Assembly (NCBI RefSeq): GCF_002982075.1
Contig: NZ_PUEJ01000008.1
Coordinates: 124,001 to 188,000, forward strand
DNA: 64,000 nucleotides
Direction of reading: 5' to 3'
Source: Labrys okinawensis
GTDB lineage: Bacteria > Pseudomonadota > Alphaproteobacteria > Rhizobiales > Labraceae
This document shows, one piece after another, positions 36,652 to 44,858 of the stretch. How positions within the stretch are numbered: the first letter of the stretch is position 1; the number at the start of each line of letters is the position of its first letter. The translations under genes were made by a program, and so were the position numbers. Under the pieces are notes generated by a model. It was not told the origin of the DNA and did not search any database. It worked only from the letters and a program-made list of their open reading frames with translations.

Positions 36652-36739
36652 CGTCATTGCGAGCGCAGCGAAGCAATCCAGCAGCCGCACTCGATGCGTT
36701 CTCTGGGCACTGGATTGCTTCGCTGCGCTCGCAAGGACG
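36652..36739. repeat. long palindromic intergenic repeat (25-bp perfect arms)
   Basis: Arms at 36657-36681 (beginning TTGCGAGCGCAGCGAAGCAA) and 36710-36734 are exact inverse copies over 25 bp, extended outward by CGTCA/GGACG, with a 28-nt loop. The sequence CGTCATTGCGAGCGCAGCGAAGCAATCC is a known type of dispersed palindrome in Gram-negative genomes. Confidence 0.85.
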
Positions 36740-36849
36740 TTTGTATGAAGTGGCCGTCGATCCCACCCTTACTTGTTCCCTCCGCTCTTGCCTTCCCTAT
36801 CGGCTCGTGGCGAATTGCGTTTCCTGTGCCGCCGCTGGAAATCCGGTCC

Positions 36850-37647
36850 GTGTCGAAATTCCTTATCTTCGTCGCCGCCCTGGCTGCGACGCTCTATCTG
36901 GCGGCCTTCGCGGCTCTGGCCTTTGCCCAGCGCTCCTTCGTCTTCCAGCCAGGGGGCGAGCTACTCCCGCCAGCCATCGCCGGTGCCGAGGTCGTGAAGC
37001 TGCGCACCGAGGATGGCGAAACGCTGATCGCCTGGCATGTCGCGCCCGCGCCGGGGAAACCCCTTCTGCTCTATTTTCATGGCAATGGCGGCAATCTGAC
37101 CTTGCAGACCGAGTTGCTGCGGGCCTTGGTCGCCGGCGGCAACGGCCTGATGGCGGTGGAATATCGCGGCTATCCCGGCTCCACCGGCTCGCCCTCCGAG
37201 CGGGGGCTGCTGCTCGATGCGGAAGCAGCCTATGCCAAGGCGCTGGCCCTCGGCGCCGCGCCCGAGCGGATCGTGGTGGTGGGCCAGTCGCTCGGGTCCG
37301 GCGTGGCGGTCGCCCTGGCGGCGCGCCACAAGGTGGGCGCGGTGGTGCTCGATTCACCCTTCACCTCGGCTCTCGCCGTGGCCTCCCGCCTCTATGGCCT
37401 GTTCCCGGTGCGCTGGGTGATGCTGGACCCCTTCCCCTCCGACGAGCGTATCGCCGCGGTGAAGGCGCCGCTGCTCGTCGTGCACGGCACCGCCGATGGC
37501 GTCATTCCCTTCGAGTTCGGCAAAGCCCTGTTCGAACAGGCCAACCAGCCCAAGACCTTCGTACCGATTGAAGGGGCCGGCCATCTCAGCCTCGGCTATG
37601 TCCTGCCCGAAGTACGGGCATGGATCGACGGCGTGATGGCGCGCTGA
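36850..37647 (+). CDS. membrane-anchored alpha/beta hydrolase (BEM46/YfhR-like)
   Basis: The 265-aa protein has an N-terminal hydrophobic anchor (residues 4-26) and an alpha/beta hydrolase fold: oxyanion region LLYFHGNGGN, nucleophile S147 in VVGQSLGSG, D216 in HGTADGVIP and H245 in GAGHLSLG. Relatives are serine hydrolases of unknown substrate. A GTG start at 36850 with GGAAAT upstream begins exactly at the anchor. The frame is open further upstream, into the palindromic repeat, and that part is not protein-like. Confidence 0.9.
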   Translation: MSKFLIFVAALAATLYLAAFAALAFAQRSFVFQPGGELLPPAIAGAEVVKLRTEDGETLIAWHVAPAPGKPLLLYFHGNGGNLTLQTELLRALVAGGNGLMAVEYRGYPGSTGSPSERGLLLDAEAAYAKALALGAAPERIVVVGQSLGSGVAVALAARHKVGAVVLDSPFTSALAVASRLYGLFPVRWVMLDPFPSDERIAAVKAPLLVVHGTADGVIPFEFGKALFEQANQPKTFVPIEGAGHLSLGYVLPEVRAWIDGVMAR

Positions 37648-37736
37648 TCGATTTCTTCAGCTGGAGAGAGCAGGCTACCCCTAGTGGCATCGGCGAGATG
37701 GGCCCAGGTCAAGGCTTCGAGGAACGTCCAGGACCA

Positions 37737-37759
37737 TGCCGGGCCTGATCGGCCCGGCA
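37737..37759. other. short GC palindrome between convergent genes
   Basis: TGCCGGGCC-TGATC-GGCCCGGCA has perfect 9-bp arms and lies between the hydrolase and RidA genes. There is no T-run. It may stabilise transcript ends. Confidence 0.45.
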
Positions 37760-37783
37760 CCGCTCGGGAGAGCACCAGGATGA

Positions 37784-37945
37784 TCAGGTGGTCGGCGCAC
37801 GCTTCGGCAGCACGAGATCCCCGACGGTGTAGGTGTGGAACTCGCTCCTGGAAACCTCCACGCTTTCGGAGGGGGCCGCCAGGACGTAGAACGGGTCAGG
37901 CTTCCTCGGGGATGCGGGCGATGACCTTGATCTCGAAGTCGAAGC
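37784..37945 (-). pseudogene. C-terminal fragment of an unknown protein
   Basis: The minus-strand frame reads KPDPFYVLAAPSESVEVSRS EFHTYTVGDLVLPKRAPTT and then a stop at 37784. This is protein-like sequence but there is no start codon; upstream it overlaps the end of the RidA gene in another frame and meets a stop at about 37946. It looks like the relic 3' end of a lost gene. I cannot name the family. Confidence 0.3.
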
Positions 37946-38294
37946 CAGCCAGCCAGTTCACGCCGATGGCCGTCCAGTTCGGATAGGGCGGCCGATCGAA
38001 GATCCGGTTCTTCACCGCCATGATGGTCTCGAACTGGTTTTCGGGATCGGTATGGAAGCTGGTTACATCGACGATGTCGTCGAAACCGCAGCCTGCCGCC
38101 TTCAGCGTTGCCTTCAGATTGTCGAAGGCCAGTTGCACCTGGCGCTCGAAGTCGGGCTCCGGCGAGCCGTCCGGACGGCTGCCGACCTGCCCTGAAACGA
38201 ACAGGAGGTCCCCCGACCGGATCGCCGCCGAATAGCCATGCGCCTCGTAAAGCGCATGCCGGTCGGTCGGGAAAACTGCTTCACGCCGTGCCAT
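37896..38294 (-). CDS. RidA family protein (reactive imine/enamine deaminase-like)
   Basis: This 132-aa protein has the RidA/YjgF fold: LLFVSGQVGSRPDGSPEPDF, QVQLAFDNLKATLKAAGCGF, DIVDVTSFHTDPE and the final P-N-W-T-A-I-G-V-NWLAGFDFEIKVIARIP. The canonical ligand Arg of the RidA subgroup (in ...C-x-R-x2...) is replaced by N-W-L-A here, so it belongs to one of the other Rid groups. It is divergent from a TetR-type gene, with three copies of one operator between. The ATG at 38294 follows AAGGG. Confidence 0.88.
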   Translation of the reverse strand: MARREAVFPTDRHALYEAHGYSAAIRSGDLLFVSGQVGSRPDGSPEPDFERQVQLAFDNLKATLKAAGCGFDDIVDVTSFHTDPENQFETIMAVKNRIFDRPPYPNWTAIGVNWLAGFDFEIKVIARIPEEA

Positions 38295-38379
38295 GTCTTC
38301 AACCCTTTCTTGGTGATGCGGCGATGTGCGGATCTCGAGCGATACCGCGAGGGCTTCACATGCCCCCGTCGCATTTGAT

Positions 38380-38442
38380 ATACGTTTCGTATCTAAAATT
38401 ATGGACATACGTGCCGTATGTCAATCCAGATACGATGCGTAT
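38380..38442. promoter_or_regulatory. three-site operator between RidA and TetR genes
   Basis: ATACG-N3-CGTAT occurs three times: 38380-38392 (TTT spacer), 38407-38419 (TGC, within the longer perfect palindrome GACATACG-TGC-CGTATGTC at 38404-38422) and 38430-38442 (ATG). Centres are 27 and 23 bp apart. They are very likely binding sites of the adjacent TetR-family regulator. Confidence 0.8.
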
Positions 38443-38458
38443 GTGAAGGGGAGTTGCA

Positions 38459-39049
38459 ATGGCTGCCAGACGCCGGGCCGAGACGATGGAGGAGAACCGC
38501 GCCAAGCTGATTGCCGCCGCGCGCAGGGCGTTTGCGCAAACCGGTTACGCCGCCGCCTCGATGGACGAGCTGACAGCCGATGCCGGGCTGACGCGGGGCG
38601 CGCTTTACCACAATTTCGGTGACAAGCGTGGGCTTCTGGCCGCCGTGGTCAACCAGATCGACGCCGAGATGGCGGAGCGTGCGCATCAGGCGGCCGCCCA
38701 GGCCCGGGACGAATGGGAAGGCCTCTTGATCGAGGGCGTGGCCTATATCGAAATGGCGCTCGATCCGGAGGTGCAACGCATCGTTCTGCTGGACGGGCCG
38801 GCGGTCCTCGGTGATCCCTCGCAATGGCCAAGCCAGGACAATTGCCTGCAGGTGACGAAACGAACGGTCGAACGCCTGATCGGGCAGGGCATCATGAAAC
38901 CGCTGGATGCCGAGGCCGCGGCCCGGCTCTTGAGCGCGGCCGCGCTCAACGCCGCCCTGTGGATCGCCGCGAGCGAGGATCCGGAGAAGGTCTTGCCCAA
39001 GGCCGTGGAGGCTTTTCGCGCCTTGGCGACGGGCCTGCGCCAAGCTTAG
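38459..39049 (+). CDS. TetR/AcrR family transcriptional regulator
   Basis: The 196-aa protein has an N-terminal helix-turn-helix (RAKLIAAARRAFAQTGYAAAS, AGLTRGALYHNFGDKRGLLA) and a TetR ligand domain with VLLDGPAVLGDPSQW. GGGGAG 7 nt before the ATG at 38459 supports the start. The three ATACG-N3-CGTAT sites directly upstream suggest that it represses both itself and the divergent RidA gene. Inducer unknown. Confidence 0.93.
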   Translation: MAARRRAETMEENRAKLIAAARRAFAQTGYAAASMDELTADAGLTRGALYHNFGDKRGLLAAVVNQIDAEMAERAHQAAAQARDEWEGLLIEGVAYIEMALDPEVQRIVLLDGPAVLGDPSQWPSQDNCLQVTKRTVERLIGQGIMKPLDAEAAARLLSAAALNAALWIAASEDPEKVLPKAVEAFRALATGLRQA

Positions 39050-39476
39050 ACCTGTTCCCTCGTCCCGGAATGTCGCCGGATTTGTTACTCCCGTCCTCCC
39101 GGCTGCCAATGGCAGAGTTGCGGTCGCGGGCCGAGACGAAGCTCGGCCAAAGAGGAGGCTTGCAACCACGATTTCGGCCGGAAACGGGGCACGGCAGGAA
39201 GAGGCTGACGAGGTCTGTCCTCGCCCGCCATGCCGAGTTTCAGCGGAGCGAATTGTCTGATAGCGCTATGCAACCAGAATAAATTTGCAACCGCATGTCG
39301 GGTCGACGGCTGCTCGTGCGTCCTTGAGGTATCGCCGCGACAGGCCTGAGGCAGAACGCGCTCGGATGTGGAGCGTTTCCGGCTCCCAAAGCCTGTACCG
39401 TCACGTCGTTGCGTTTCTGTCCTCTCAGGCAGAGCGCGAGACGCGATGCAGCCCGCGGCACAGGAACGGGTGGACC
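39050..39476. other. 427-bp intergenic region
   Basis: No gene is supported. A weak candidate promoter (TTGTCT at 39253, GAATAA at 39277) lies midway and could serve the MFS gene. Nothing else is seen. Confidence 0.35.
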
Positions 39477-40694
39477 ATGATGGACAAGAATTCCTATCGC
39501 TGGGTGATCGTCGCCGCTGGCGGCTTGCTTGGATGCGTTGCCATCGGCGCGATGTTTTCGCTGCCGGTTTTCCTCAAACCCATGTCGGCGGCGACCGGCT
39601 GGTCGGTGACCGGCATTTCCACCGCCATGACCTTCGGCTTCCTGGCGATGGCGCTGGCCAGCATGGTCTGGGGCAATCTGTCCGATCGCTTTGGCCCGCG
39701 CCCGGTGGTGCTGGCCGGCGCTATCCTGCTCTCCGCCAGCCTGGCCCTGGCCAGCCAGGTCGGATCGCTGGTCGAGTTCCAGCTCGTCTTCGGTGTGCTG
39801 GTGGGCGTGGCGGTGGCGGCCATGTTCGCGCCGATGATGGCCTGCGTCACCGGCTGGTTCGATACCCAGCGCAGCCTTGCCGTCTCGCTGGTCTCGGCCG
39901 GCATGGGCATGGCGCCGATGACCATGGCGCCGCTTGCCGCCTGGCTGGTCACCGTCCATGATTGGCGGACGTCGATGCTGATCATCGCAGCCATCGCCGC
40001 CGTTACCATGATTCCGACCTCTCTGCTGCTGCGCCGGCCGCCCGCTTTGGAGCAGGGAAACGAAGCGGCACTGGCCGACGAGCCGCAATCGGAGATGACC
40101 ACCCGTCAGGCGGTGCGCTCGCCGCAGTTCATCGTGCTGATGCTGGCCAATTTCTTCTGCTGCGCCACGCATTCGGGGCCGATCTTCCACACGGTGAGCT
40201 ACGCCGTGACCTGCGGCATCCCGATGATCGCCGCCGTCACCATCTACAGCGTCGAGGGGCTGGCTGGCATGTTCGGGCGCATCGGCTTCGGTCTGATGGG
40301 CGATCGCTTCGGCGCTCAGCGCATGCTGGTGATCGGCCTGTTCGGACAATCTTTCGGCGTGTTGTTCTACGTCTTCGCCAGCCAGCTCGGCCAGTTCTAT
40401 GCGGTGGCGGTGCTGGTGGGCTTCATCTATGCCGGCGTGATGCCACTCTACGCCGTGATCGTGCGCGAGAATTTCCCGCTCAAGATGATGGGCACCATCA
40501 TCGGCGGCACTGCGATGGCCGGCAGCCTGGGCATGGCAATGGGACCGCTGCTGGGCGGCGTAATCTACGATCACTTCAACAGCTATCTGTGGCTCTATGT
40601 CGGCTCCTGGGGCATGGGCATTGCGGCCACGCTGATCGCCCTGACCTTCCGGCCTTTCGCCAGGTCGCGGGAGCAATTGGCACCGGCCGGGTGA
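39477..40694 (+). CDS. MFS transporter, 12 membrane helices
   Basis: This 405-aa transporter has the MFS signature between helices 2 and 3 (VWGNLSDRFGPRPVVLAGA) and its echo in the second half (GFGLMGDRFGAQRMLVIGL). The N-terminus (YRWVIVAAGGLLGCVAIGAM) and the pattern of helices fit the monocarboxylate/oxalate-type group of facilitators. The ATG at 39477 (an adjacent ATG at 39480 is possible) has GGGTGG upstream; the frame is open further but without protein-like sequence. Substrate unknown. Confidence 0.92.
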   Translation: MMDKNSYRWVIVAAGGLLGCVAIGAMFSLPVFLKPMSAATGWSVTGISTAMTFGFLAMALASMVWGNLSDRFGPRPVVLAGAILLSASLALASQVGSLVEFQLVFGVLVGVAVAAMFAPMMACVTGWFDTQRSLAVSLVSAGMGMAPMTMAPLAAWLVTVHDWRTSMLIIAAIAAVTMIPTSLLLRRPPALEQGNEAALADEPQSEMTTRQAVRSPQFIVLMLANFFCCATHSGPIFHTVSYAVTCGIPMIAAVTIYSVEGLAGMFGRIGFGLMGDRFGAQRMLVIGLFGQSFGVLFYVFASQLGQFYAVAVLVGFIYAGVMPLYAVIVRENFPLKMMGTIIGGTAMAGSLGMAMGPLLGGVIYDHFNSYLWLYVGSWGMGIAATLIALTFRPFARSREQLAPAG

Positions 40695-40710
40695 GGGCTT
40701 CTACGCCGCG

Positions 40711-40745
40711 CGGGCGCCGAGGGTTTCTTGCGCCCTCGGCGCCCG
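40711..40745. terminator. GC-rich hairpin after the MFS gene
   Basis: Perfect 13-bp arms (CGGGCGCCGAGGG / CCCTCGGCGCCCG) with a 9-nt loop, 17 nt after the MFS stop. No T-run follows, so it is either a weak terminator or a transcript-protecting hairpin. Confidence 0.5.
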
Positions 40746-40827
40746 GTACGAAAGGCGTCCTTGATTTGGGGCGGAGGAAGCGTACGAATCCGGTTGATGG
40801 AGAAAACCAGAATCGGAGGCCGTCTCC

Positions 40828-41172
40828 ATGCCGTTACTCAGGAAGTGGAAGACACCCCTTCTCGTGACGGTGGCTGCGATCGCCTTTCTGGCGTCGTGGA
40901 TCGTTCTCTCGCCCTACAGATCCGCCTGCACCACCGAGGTCGTGGAGGCGGAACAGGCCATGCGGGCTTCAGACCGGGAACTGAGGGCTGTCAGTGCGAC
41001 CGACAAGGCCGCGATCTGCTTGGTCTATCGGCGGCGTGTCGAGACGCTGAAAACGGCGGCCCCCGTCATGCGGCGATGCGGGACGGCCCAACTGAATCCC
41101 GATGCCGACCGGTCGGCGAGGGTGACCGAACTCGGCTTCTATCAAGGGCTGGTGGCGCAGCAATGCAGCTGA
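40828..41172 (+). CDS. hypothetical exported or membrane-anchored protein, 114 aa
   Basis: An N-terminal hydrophobic segment (residues 10-29, PLLVTVAAIAFLASWIVLSP) is followed by a soluble part with four Cys (C34, C63, C83, C113) that could form two disulfides in the periplasm. GGAGG 8 nt before the ATG at 40828 makes it a real gene. It is convergent with a LysE-type gene, with a terminator between. No family is recognised. Confidence 0.75.
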   Translation: MPLLRKWKTPLLVTVAAIAFLASWIVLSPYRSACTTEVVEAEQAMRASDRELRAVSATDKAAICLVYRRRVETLKTAAPVMRRCGTAQLNPDADRSARVTELGFYQGLVAQQCS

Positions 41173-41175
41173 GTT

Positions 41176-41208
41176 CCTCCGGCCTTCATGATCAAGGCCG
41201 GAGGGCTT
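41176..41208. terminator. hairpin terminator between convergent genes
   Basis: Perfect 11-bp arms (CCTCCGGCCTT / AAGGCCGGAGG), 7-nt loop, followed on the plus strand by GCTTT. It immediately follows the 114-aa gene's stop codon and overlaps the end region of the LysE-type gene. Confidence 0.65.
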
Positions 41209-41211
41209 TCG

Positions 41212-41844
41212 CTAGCCTCTTTGCAAGGCGAGGTGGACGCCCATGCCGACCAGGATCGCCCCGCCGATGCGGCGCATCAGCCGCTGCACGCCGGAGGAGC
41301 GCTTGAGCCGGCCGATGATCACGGCGGCCAGCATCACGACCGCGATGTCGACGAGGCCGAACAGGACATTGGCGACCGTGCCGAGGATGGCAAATTGCAG
41401 CCAGAGCGGAAAAGGAGCGGCGCCATCGACGAATTGCGGCAGGAAGGCAAGGAAGAACAGCGCTGTCTTTGGATTGAGCACCTCGACGGTGATGCTTTGC
41501 ACGAAGGCCTGGCGGGCCGAGCGGCCGCTGCTGCCGATCGCCCCGGCATCGGCGCCCTGCCGCGCCCGGAACAGGCTGATGCCGAGCCAGATCAGGTAGA
41601 GGGCGCCAGCGAGCTTGACGCCGGCATAGACGATGGGCACCGCAAGGAACAGCACCGACAGGCCGGCGGCCGCGGCGGCGACATGGACATAGGCGCCCAG
41701 ATGCAGGCCGAGCGCCGCCATCAGCCCGGCCTGGCGCCCGCCCGCCATGGTCCTGGCTGCGGCATAGAGCATGGAGGGGCCCGGCAGCACGGAAAACAGC
41801 GCCGTCGTGACGATGAAGGCGAGCAACACGTCATAGGGGGGCAT
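41212..41844 (-). CDS. LysE/RhtB family amino acid exporter
   Basis: This 210-aa protein has six helices and the LysE signature near the start (LLAFIVTTALFSVLPGPSML, with the conserved P-G-P). Then come GLHLGAYVHVAAAAAGLSVL, YLIWLGISLFRARQG and LNPKTALFFLAFLPQFV. Members export amino acids or related small molecules. The ATG at 41844 was preferred to two upstream in-frame starts because the first helix begins there and GGAAG precedes it. Substrate unknown. Confidence 0.93.
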   Translation of the reverse strand: MPPYDVLLAFIVTTALFSVLPGPSMLYAAARTMAGGRQAGLMAALGLHLGAYVHVAAAAAGLSVLFLAVPIVYAGVKLAGALYLIWLGISLFRARQGADAGAIGSSGRSARQAFVQSITVEVLNPKTALFFLAFLPQFVDGAAPFPLWLQFAILGTVANVLFGLVDIAVVMLAAVIIGRLKRSSGVQRLMRRIGGAILVGMGVHLALQRG

Positions 41845-41962
41845 GGTGGCGGCTTCCATCGGCTGCGGGATCGGAGTGGCGACCATAGCACCGGATTTTC
41901 AGCCTGTCGCAGACCGGGGCGCGGCGCCACGGCATGTTCCCGCCCCTTGCGCGAGCTGGTCG

Positions 41963-42355
41963 TCAGCGACCCAGCTGGGCCTCGATCGCGGCCTTGTCGA
42001 TGATCGACCATACCGAGGCGATCTTCTCCGCCTTGAAGGCATAGAACACGTTCTCCGTGAACGCGACCTTGCGCCCATCGAGCTTCAGGCCGAGGAAGCC
42101 GGGTTTCGGCGTGCAGTCGAAGGCAAGGCGGGCCGCCACCCGGGGCGGTTCGCAAACGAGGAGGTCGATATGGAAGGCAAGATCGGGAATGTCCTCGAAA
42201 TCCTTGACGAGCATGCCGCGGTAGCCTGACAGGCCCAGCCGCCGGCCATTATGTTCGACCCCTTCATCGACATAGCGCCCGAGCTCGTTCCAGTCCTGCC
42301 GGTTGAGGCAGGCGATATAGGCCCGGTAGAGGTCGGCGAGAGTTGTGGCTTCCAT
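41963..42355 (-). CDS. SnoaL-like ester cyclase family protein
   Basis: The 130-aa protein starts with LADLYRAYIACLNRQDWNEL and continues with VDEGVEHNGRRLGLSGYRGMLVKDFEDIPDLAFHIDLLV, the cone-shaped SnoaL/NTF2-like fold that is annotated as ester cyclase in many genomes. Such proteins bind small hydrophobic ligands and some are enzymes. It is followed by a methionine aminopeptidase gene upstream on the same strand (32-nt gap), so the two may be co-transcribed. Function unproven. Confidence 0.87.
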   Translation of the reverse strand: MEATTLADLYRAYIACLNRQDWNELGRYVDEGVEHNGRRLGLSGYRGMLVKDFEDIPDLAFHIDLLVCEPPRVAARLAFDCTPKPGFLGLKLDGRKVAFTENVFYAFKAEKIASVWSIIDKAAIEAQLGR

Positions 42356-42386
42356 CGGCCTGGCTCCTCATCTCTTTCGGATGGCA

Positions 42387-43136
42387 TCACGCCGGCAGCG
42401 TGAGGACGAGCGGCCCGGTGCGGGTCGCCACCACCGTATGCTCATACTGCACGGTCGGGGCGCGGGGCTCGCTGAACAGCGTCCAGGGGTCCTCGCCATC
42501 CGCCGCCCATTCGGCGCCCAGGGAAAGGAACGGCTCCACCGTGAACACCAGGCCCTCCTTCATCTTGCGGCGTTCCGAACGGTCCGGCCAGGTCGCGAGT
42601 TCCTTGGGCTCTTCATGCAGCGACCGGCCGACGCCGTGGCTGGCGAGGTTGCGCACCAGCGTATAGCGGTTCTTGCGGGCGAACTCGCCGATGGCATTGC
42701 CGATGTTGGCGAGTGGCAGGCCGGCGCCCACCTGGCGGATGCCCGTCCACATTGCCCGCTTGCCGTCCCTGAGGAGACGCTGCGTGGCCTTGGAGACCGG
42801 CTCCACGGCAAAGGACGCACCGGTATCGCCGAAAAAGCCGTCCTTCTCGGCGGAGACGTCGATATTGACGAGGTCGCCCGGCTCGATCCGGCGCTGGCCG
42901 GGGATGCCGTGCGCTATTTCCTCGTTGACGCTGATGCAGGTCGCGCCGGGAAAGCCGTAGCAAAGCTCGGGCGCAGAGCGGGCGCCCTCCTGTTCGAGGA
43001 GCCTGCGGCCGATCGCGTCGAGCTCGGCCGTGGTCATGCCCGGCTCGAGCGCCGCTCCCATCGCCGCCAGCGTATTGGCGACGATGCGGCCGACCTCCTT
43101 GAGCTTCAGCAATTCGTCTTCGTTCGAAACCGTCAT
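42387..43136 (-). CDS. map: type I methionine aminopeptidase
   Basis: This 249-aa enzyme removes N-terminal methionine. The five metal ligands are present: D93 and D104 (NIDVSAEKDGFFGDTG), H167 (SHGVG), E201 (FTVEPF) and E232 (QYEHTVV), along with the substrate His76 (AHGIPG). It lacks an N-terminal zinc-finger extension. It lies between a LysR-type regulator and an ester cyclase gene, outside a ribosomal operon, so it is probably a second, accessory copy. That the main copy is elsewhere is inference. Confidence 0.95.
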   Translation of the reverse strand: MTVSNEDELLKLKEVGRIVANTLAAMGAALEPGMTTAELDAIGRRLLEQEGARSAPELCYGFPGATCISVNEEIAHGIPGQRRIEPGDLVNIDVSAEKDGFFGDTGASFAVEPVSKATQRLLRDGKRAMWTGIRQVGAGLPLANIGNAIGEFARKNRYTLVRNLASHGVGRSLHEEPKELATWPDRSERRKMKEGLVFTVEPFLSLGAEWAADGEDPWTLFSEPRAPTVQYEHTVVATRTGPLVLTLPA

Positions 43137-43335
43137 GATATGCCGTGCGTTCTCAAAGAAATTGGAGAAAAGGAAAGGGGTCCGTCGTTCCGGCTCCCCG
43201 TATCGGAAGACAAGGAAGCGGCCGAAACCTCCTGGTTTCCTGTCTGGCCGCTCGCTTCGCGCGCATCGCCGCTTCGAGATCCTGCTGCCCTAAATAGGGC
43301 ACGCCGAGCCTCTGCTGCAAGGCCTGGGGGCGTGG

Positions 43336-44229
43336 TCAAGCCGGCGGCGGAGCCATCTCCGCAAACAACCAGTCGCGAAAGGCCTTCACCTTGCGCTGGC
43401 GGATGGCGTCGGGCGGATAAACGACATAGAAGCTGGAGAGGGATTTGAGGGCGTGCTCAAAGGGGCGCACCAGGCGCCCGGCTCTGAGATCGGCTGCGAC
43501 CAGCATGGTGCGGCCCAGCACCACTCCCTCACCTTGCGCGGCGGATTCGACGGCAAAGGAATAGGAGTCGAAGGTGAGCCCGCCATGCGGGTCCACGCCC
43601 CCGACCCCGGCGCTGGCAAGCCAGCCGGCCCAATTGATCGGAAAACCATCATGGATCAGGGTGTGATGCCTGAGATCCTCGGGCCGGCGCAGTGGATGCT
43701 CCCCCTCCAGCAGCCTGGGGCTGCAGACGGGAAACACCTCTTCGTCGGCGAGGAATTCGGAGACGAGGCCCGGATAGCTGCCGCTGCCATAGCGGATGGC
43801 GATGTCGATGCCGTCGCCCAGGAAGTTGGTCAGCCTGCCGGTGGTCGAAACCCGCACGTCGATGTCGCCATGTGCGCGATGGAAACGATAGAGGCGCGGC
43901 ACCAGCCATCGCCCCGCAAACCCATCGGAGGTGCTGACGTTCAGGGTCGAGCCCGACTGGTGGGCCGTCGCCGCGGCGGTGGCGGCCCCCAATTGGTCGA
44001 GCATGTCGCGAACCGCCCGTGCATAGGGTTCGCCGACAGTGGTCAGGCGCACCGTGCGGCTCGTGCGTTCGAACAGGAGGACGCCGAGCTGGTCCTCCAG
44101 ATTCTTGATCGCCCGGCTGACGGCGCCATGGGTGACGTTGAGCTCTTGCGCCGCCCTGGAGAAACTCAGATGCCGGGCGGCAGCCTCGAAACTCGGCAGG
44201 GCGTGAAGGGGAGGAAGTTTGCGGGGCAT
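43336..44229 (-). CDS. LysR family regulator (GcvA-like)
   Basis: The 297-aa protein has the LysR winged helix (PSFEAAARHLSFSRAAQELN, VTHGAVSRAIKNLEDQLG) and a GcvA-type effector domain (LNVSTSDGFAGRWLVPRLYR, DIAIRYGSGSYPGLVSE). It is divergent from a VOC gene and an SDR gene, with a palindrome containing a T-N11-A motif just upstream of its start. It probably regulates these two genes and itself. Effector unknown. Confidence 0.94.
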   Translation of the reverse strand: MPRKLPPLHALPSFEAAARHLSFSRAAQELNVTHGAVSRAIKNLEDQLGVLLFERTSRTVRLTTVGEPYARAVRDMLDQLGAATAAATAHQSGSTLNVSTSDGFAGRWLVPRLYRFHRAHGDIDVRVSTTGRLTNFLGDGIDIAIRYGSGSYPGLVSEFLADEEVFPVCSPRLLEGEHPLRRPEDLRHHTLIHDGFPINWAGWLASAGVGGVDPHGGLTFDSYSFAVESAAQGEGVVLGRTMLVAADLRAGRLVRPFEHALKSLSSFYVVYPPDAIRQRKVKAFRDWLFAEMAPPPA

Positions 44230-44234
44230 GATAT

Positions 44235-44253
44235 CTGTGAGTCTTTATCACAG
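44235..44253. promoter_or_regulatory. LysR-type binding site
   Basis: CTGTGA-GTCTTTA-TCACAG is a perfect 6-7-6 palindrome with an inner T-N11-A motif (TGA...TCA), 6 nt upstream of the LysR start codon and within the divergent region to the VOC gene. Confidence 0.7.
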
Positions 44254-44336
44254 AAATATGCCGAATTTTGGTTTGTCTGTCGAGAATCTCCTGCTCACTA
44301 TGGCCAGGATTTGTGATGAATCCTCACGAGGGCAGC

Positions 44337-44822
44337 ATGGCGACCATCCACCCCTTTCTCTGGTTCAACCTGAATGCCAGGGAAGCCCGGGACTTCTATC
44401 TGTCGGTCTTCAAGAACGCCAAGGCGCTCGGCGAAACCGAATTTACCGACTGGGTCTCCGGAACGAACAGGACGGTTCCGCATGCCACCTTCGACTTCGA
44501 ACTCGAAGGGCTGCGCCTGACGGCGCTGAATGCCGGCTCCATGCCTGCCTTCAATGAAAGGCTCTCTCTTTATATCGAGACCTCCGACCAGGCCGAGACC
44601 GACTATTACTACCAGGCGCTCACGGCCGATGGCGGCTCCGAAAAGCCCTGCGGCTGGCTGACGGACAAATATGGCGTCTATTGGCAGGTCATTCCGGAGG
44701 TCACGCTGCGGTTGATGGGCGACCCTGACCGCGAGAAGGCGGATCGGGTGCGGCAGGCCATGTACGGAATGACCAAGATCATCGTGGCCGATCTCGAAGC
44801 GGCCTATGCCGGCAACGCTTGA
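44337..44822 (+). CDS. VOC/PhnB-like protein
   Basis: The 161-aa product matches the PhnB-like ('3-demethylubiquinone methyltransferase-like') VOC group: HPFLWFNLNAREARDFYLSV, VPHATFDFELEGLRLTALNA, then LYIETSDQAETDYYYQALTA, GGSEKPCGWLTDKYGVYWQV. GAGGG 5 nt before the ATG at 44337 supports this start. It is the first of two genes divergent from the LysR regulator; the SDR gene follows after 36 nt. Catalytic role unknown. Confidence 0.9.
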   Translation: MATIHPFLWFNLNAREARDFYLSVFKNAKALGETEFTDWVSGTNRTVPHATFDFELEGLRLTALNAGSMPAFNERLSLYIETSDQAETDYYYQALTADGGSEKPCGWLTDKYGVYWQVIPEVTLRLMGDPDREKADRVRQAMYGMTKIIVADLEAAYAGNA

Positions 44823-44858
44823 ATCATCCCCATGATCGCAGACAGCAGGAAACCTCCC

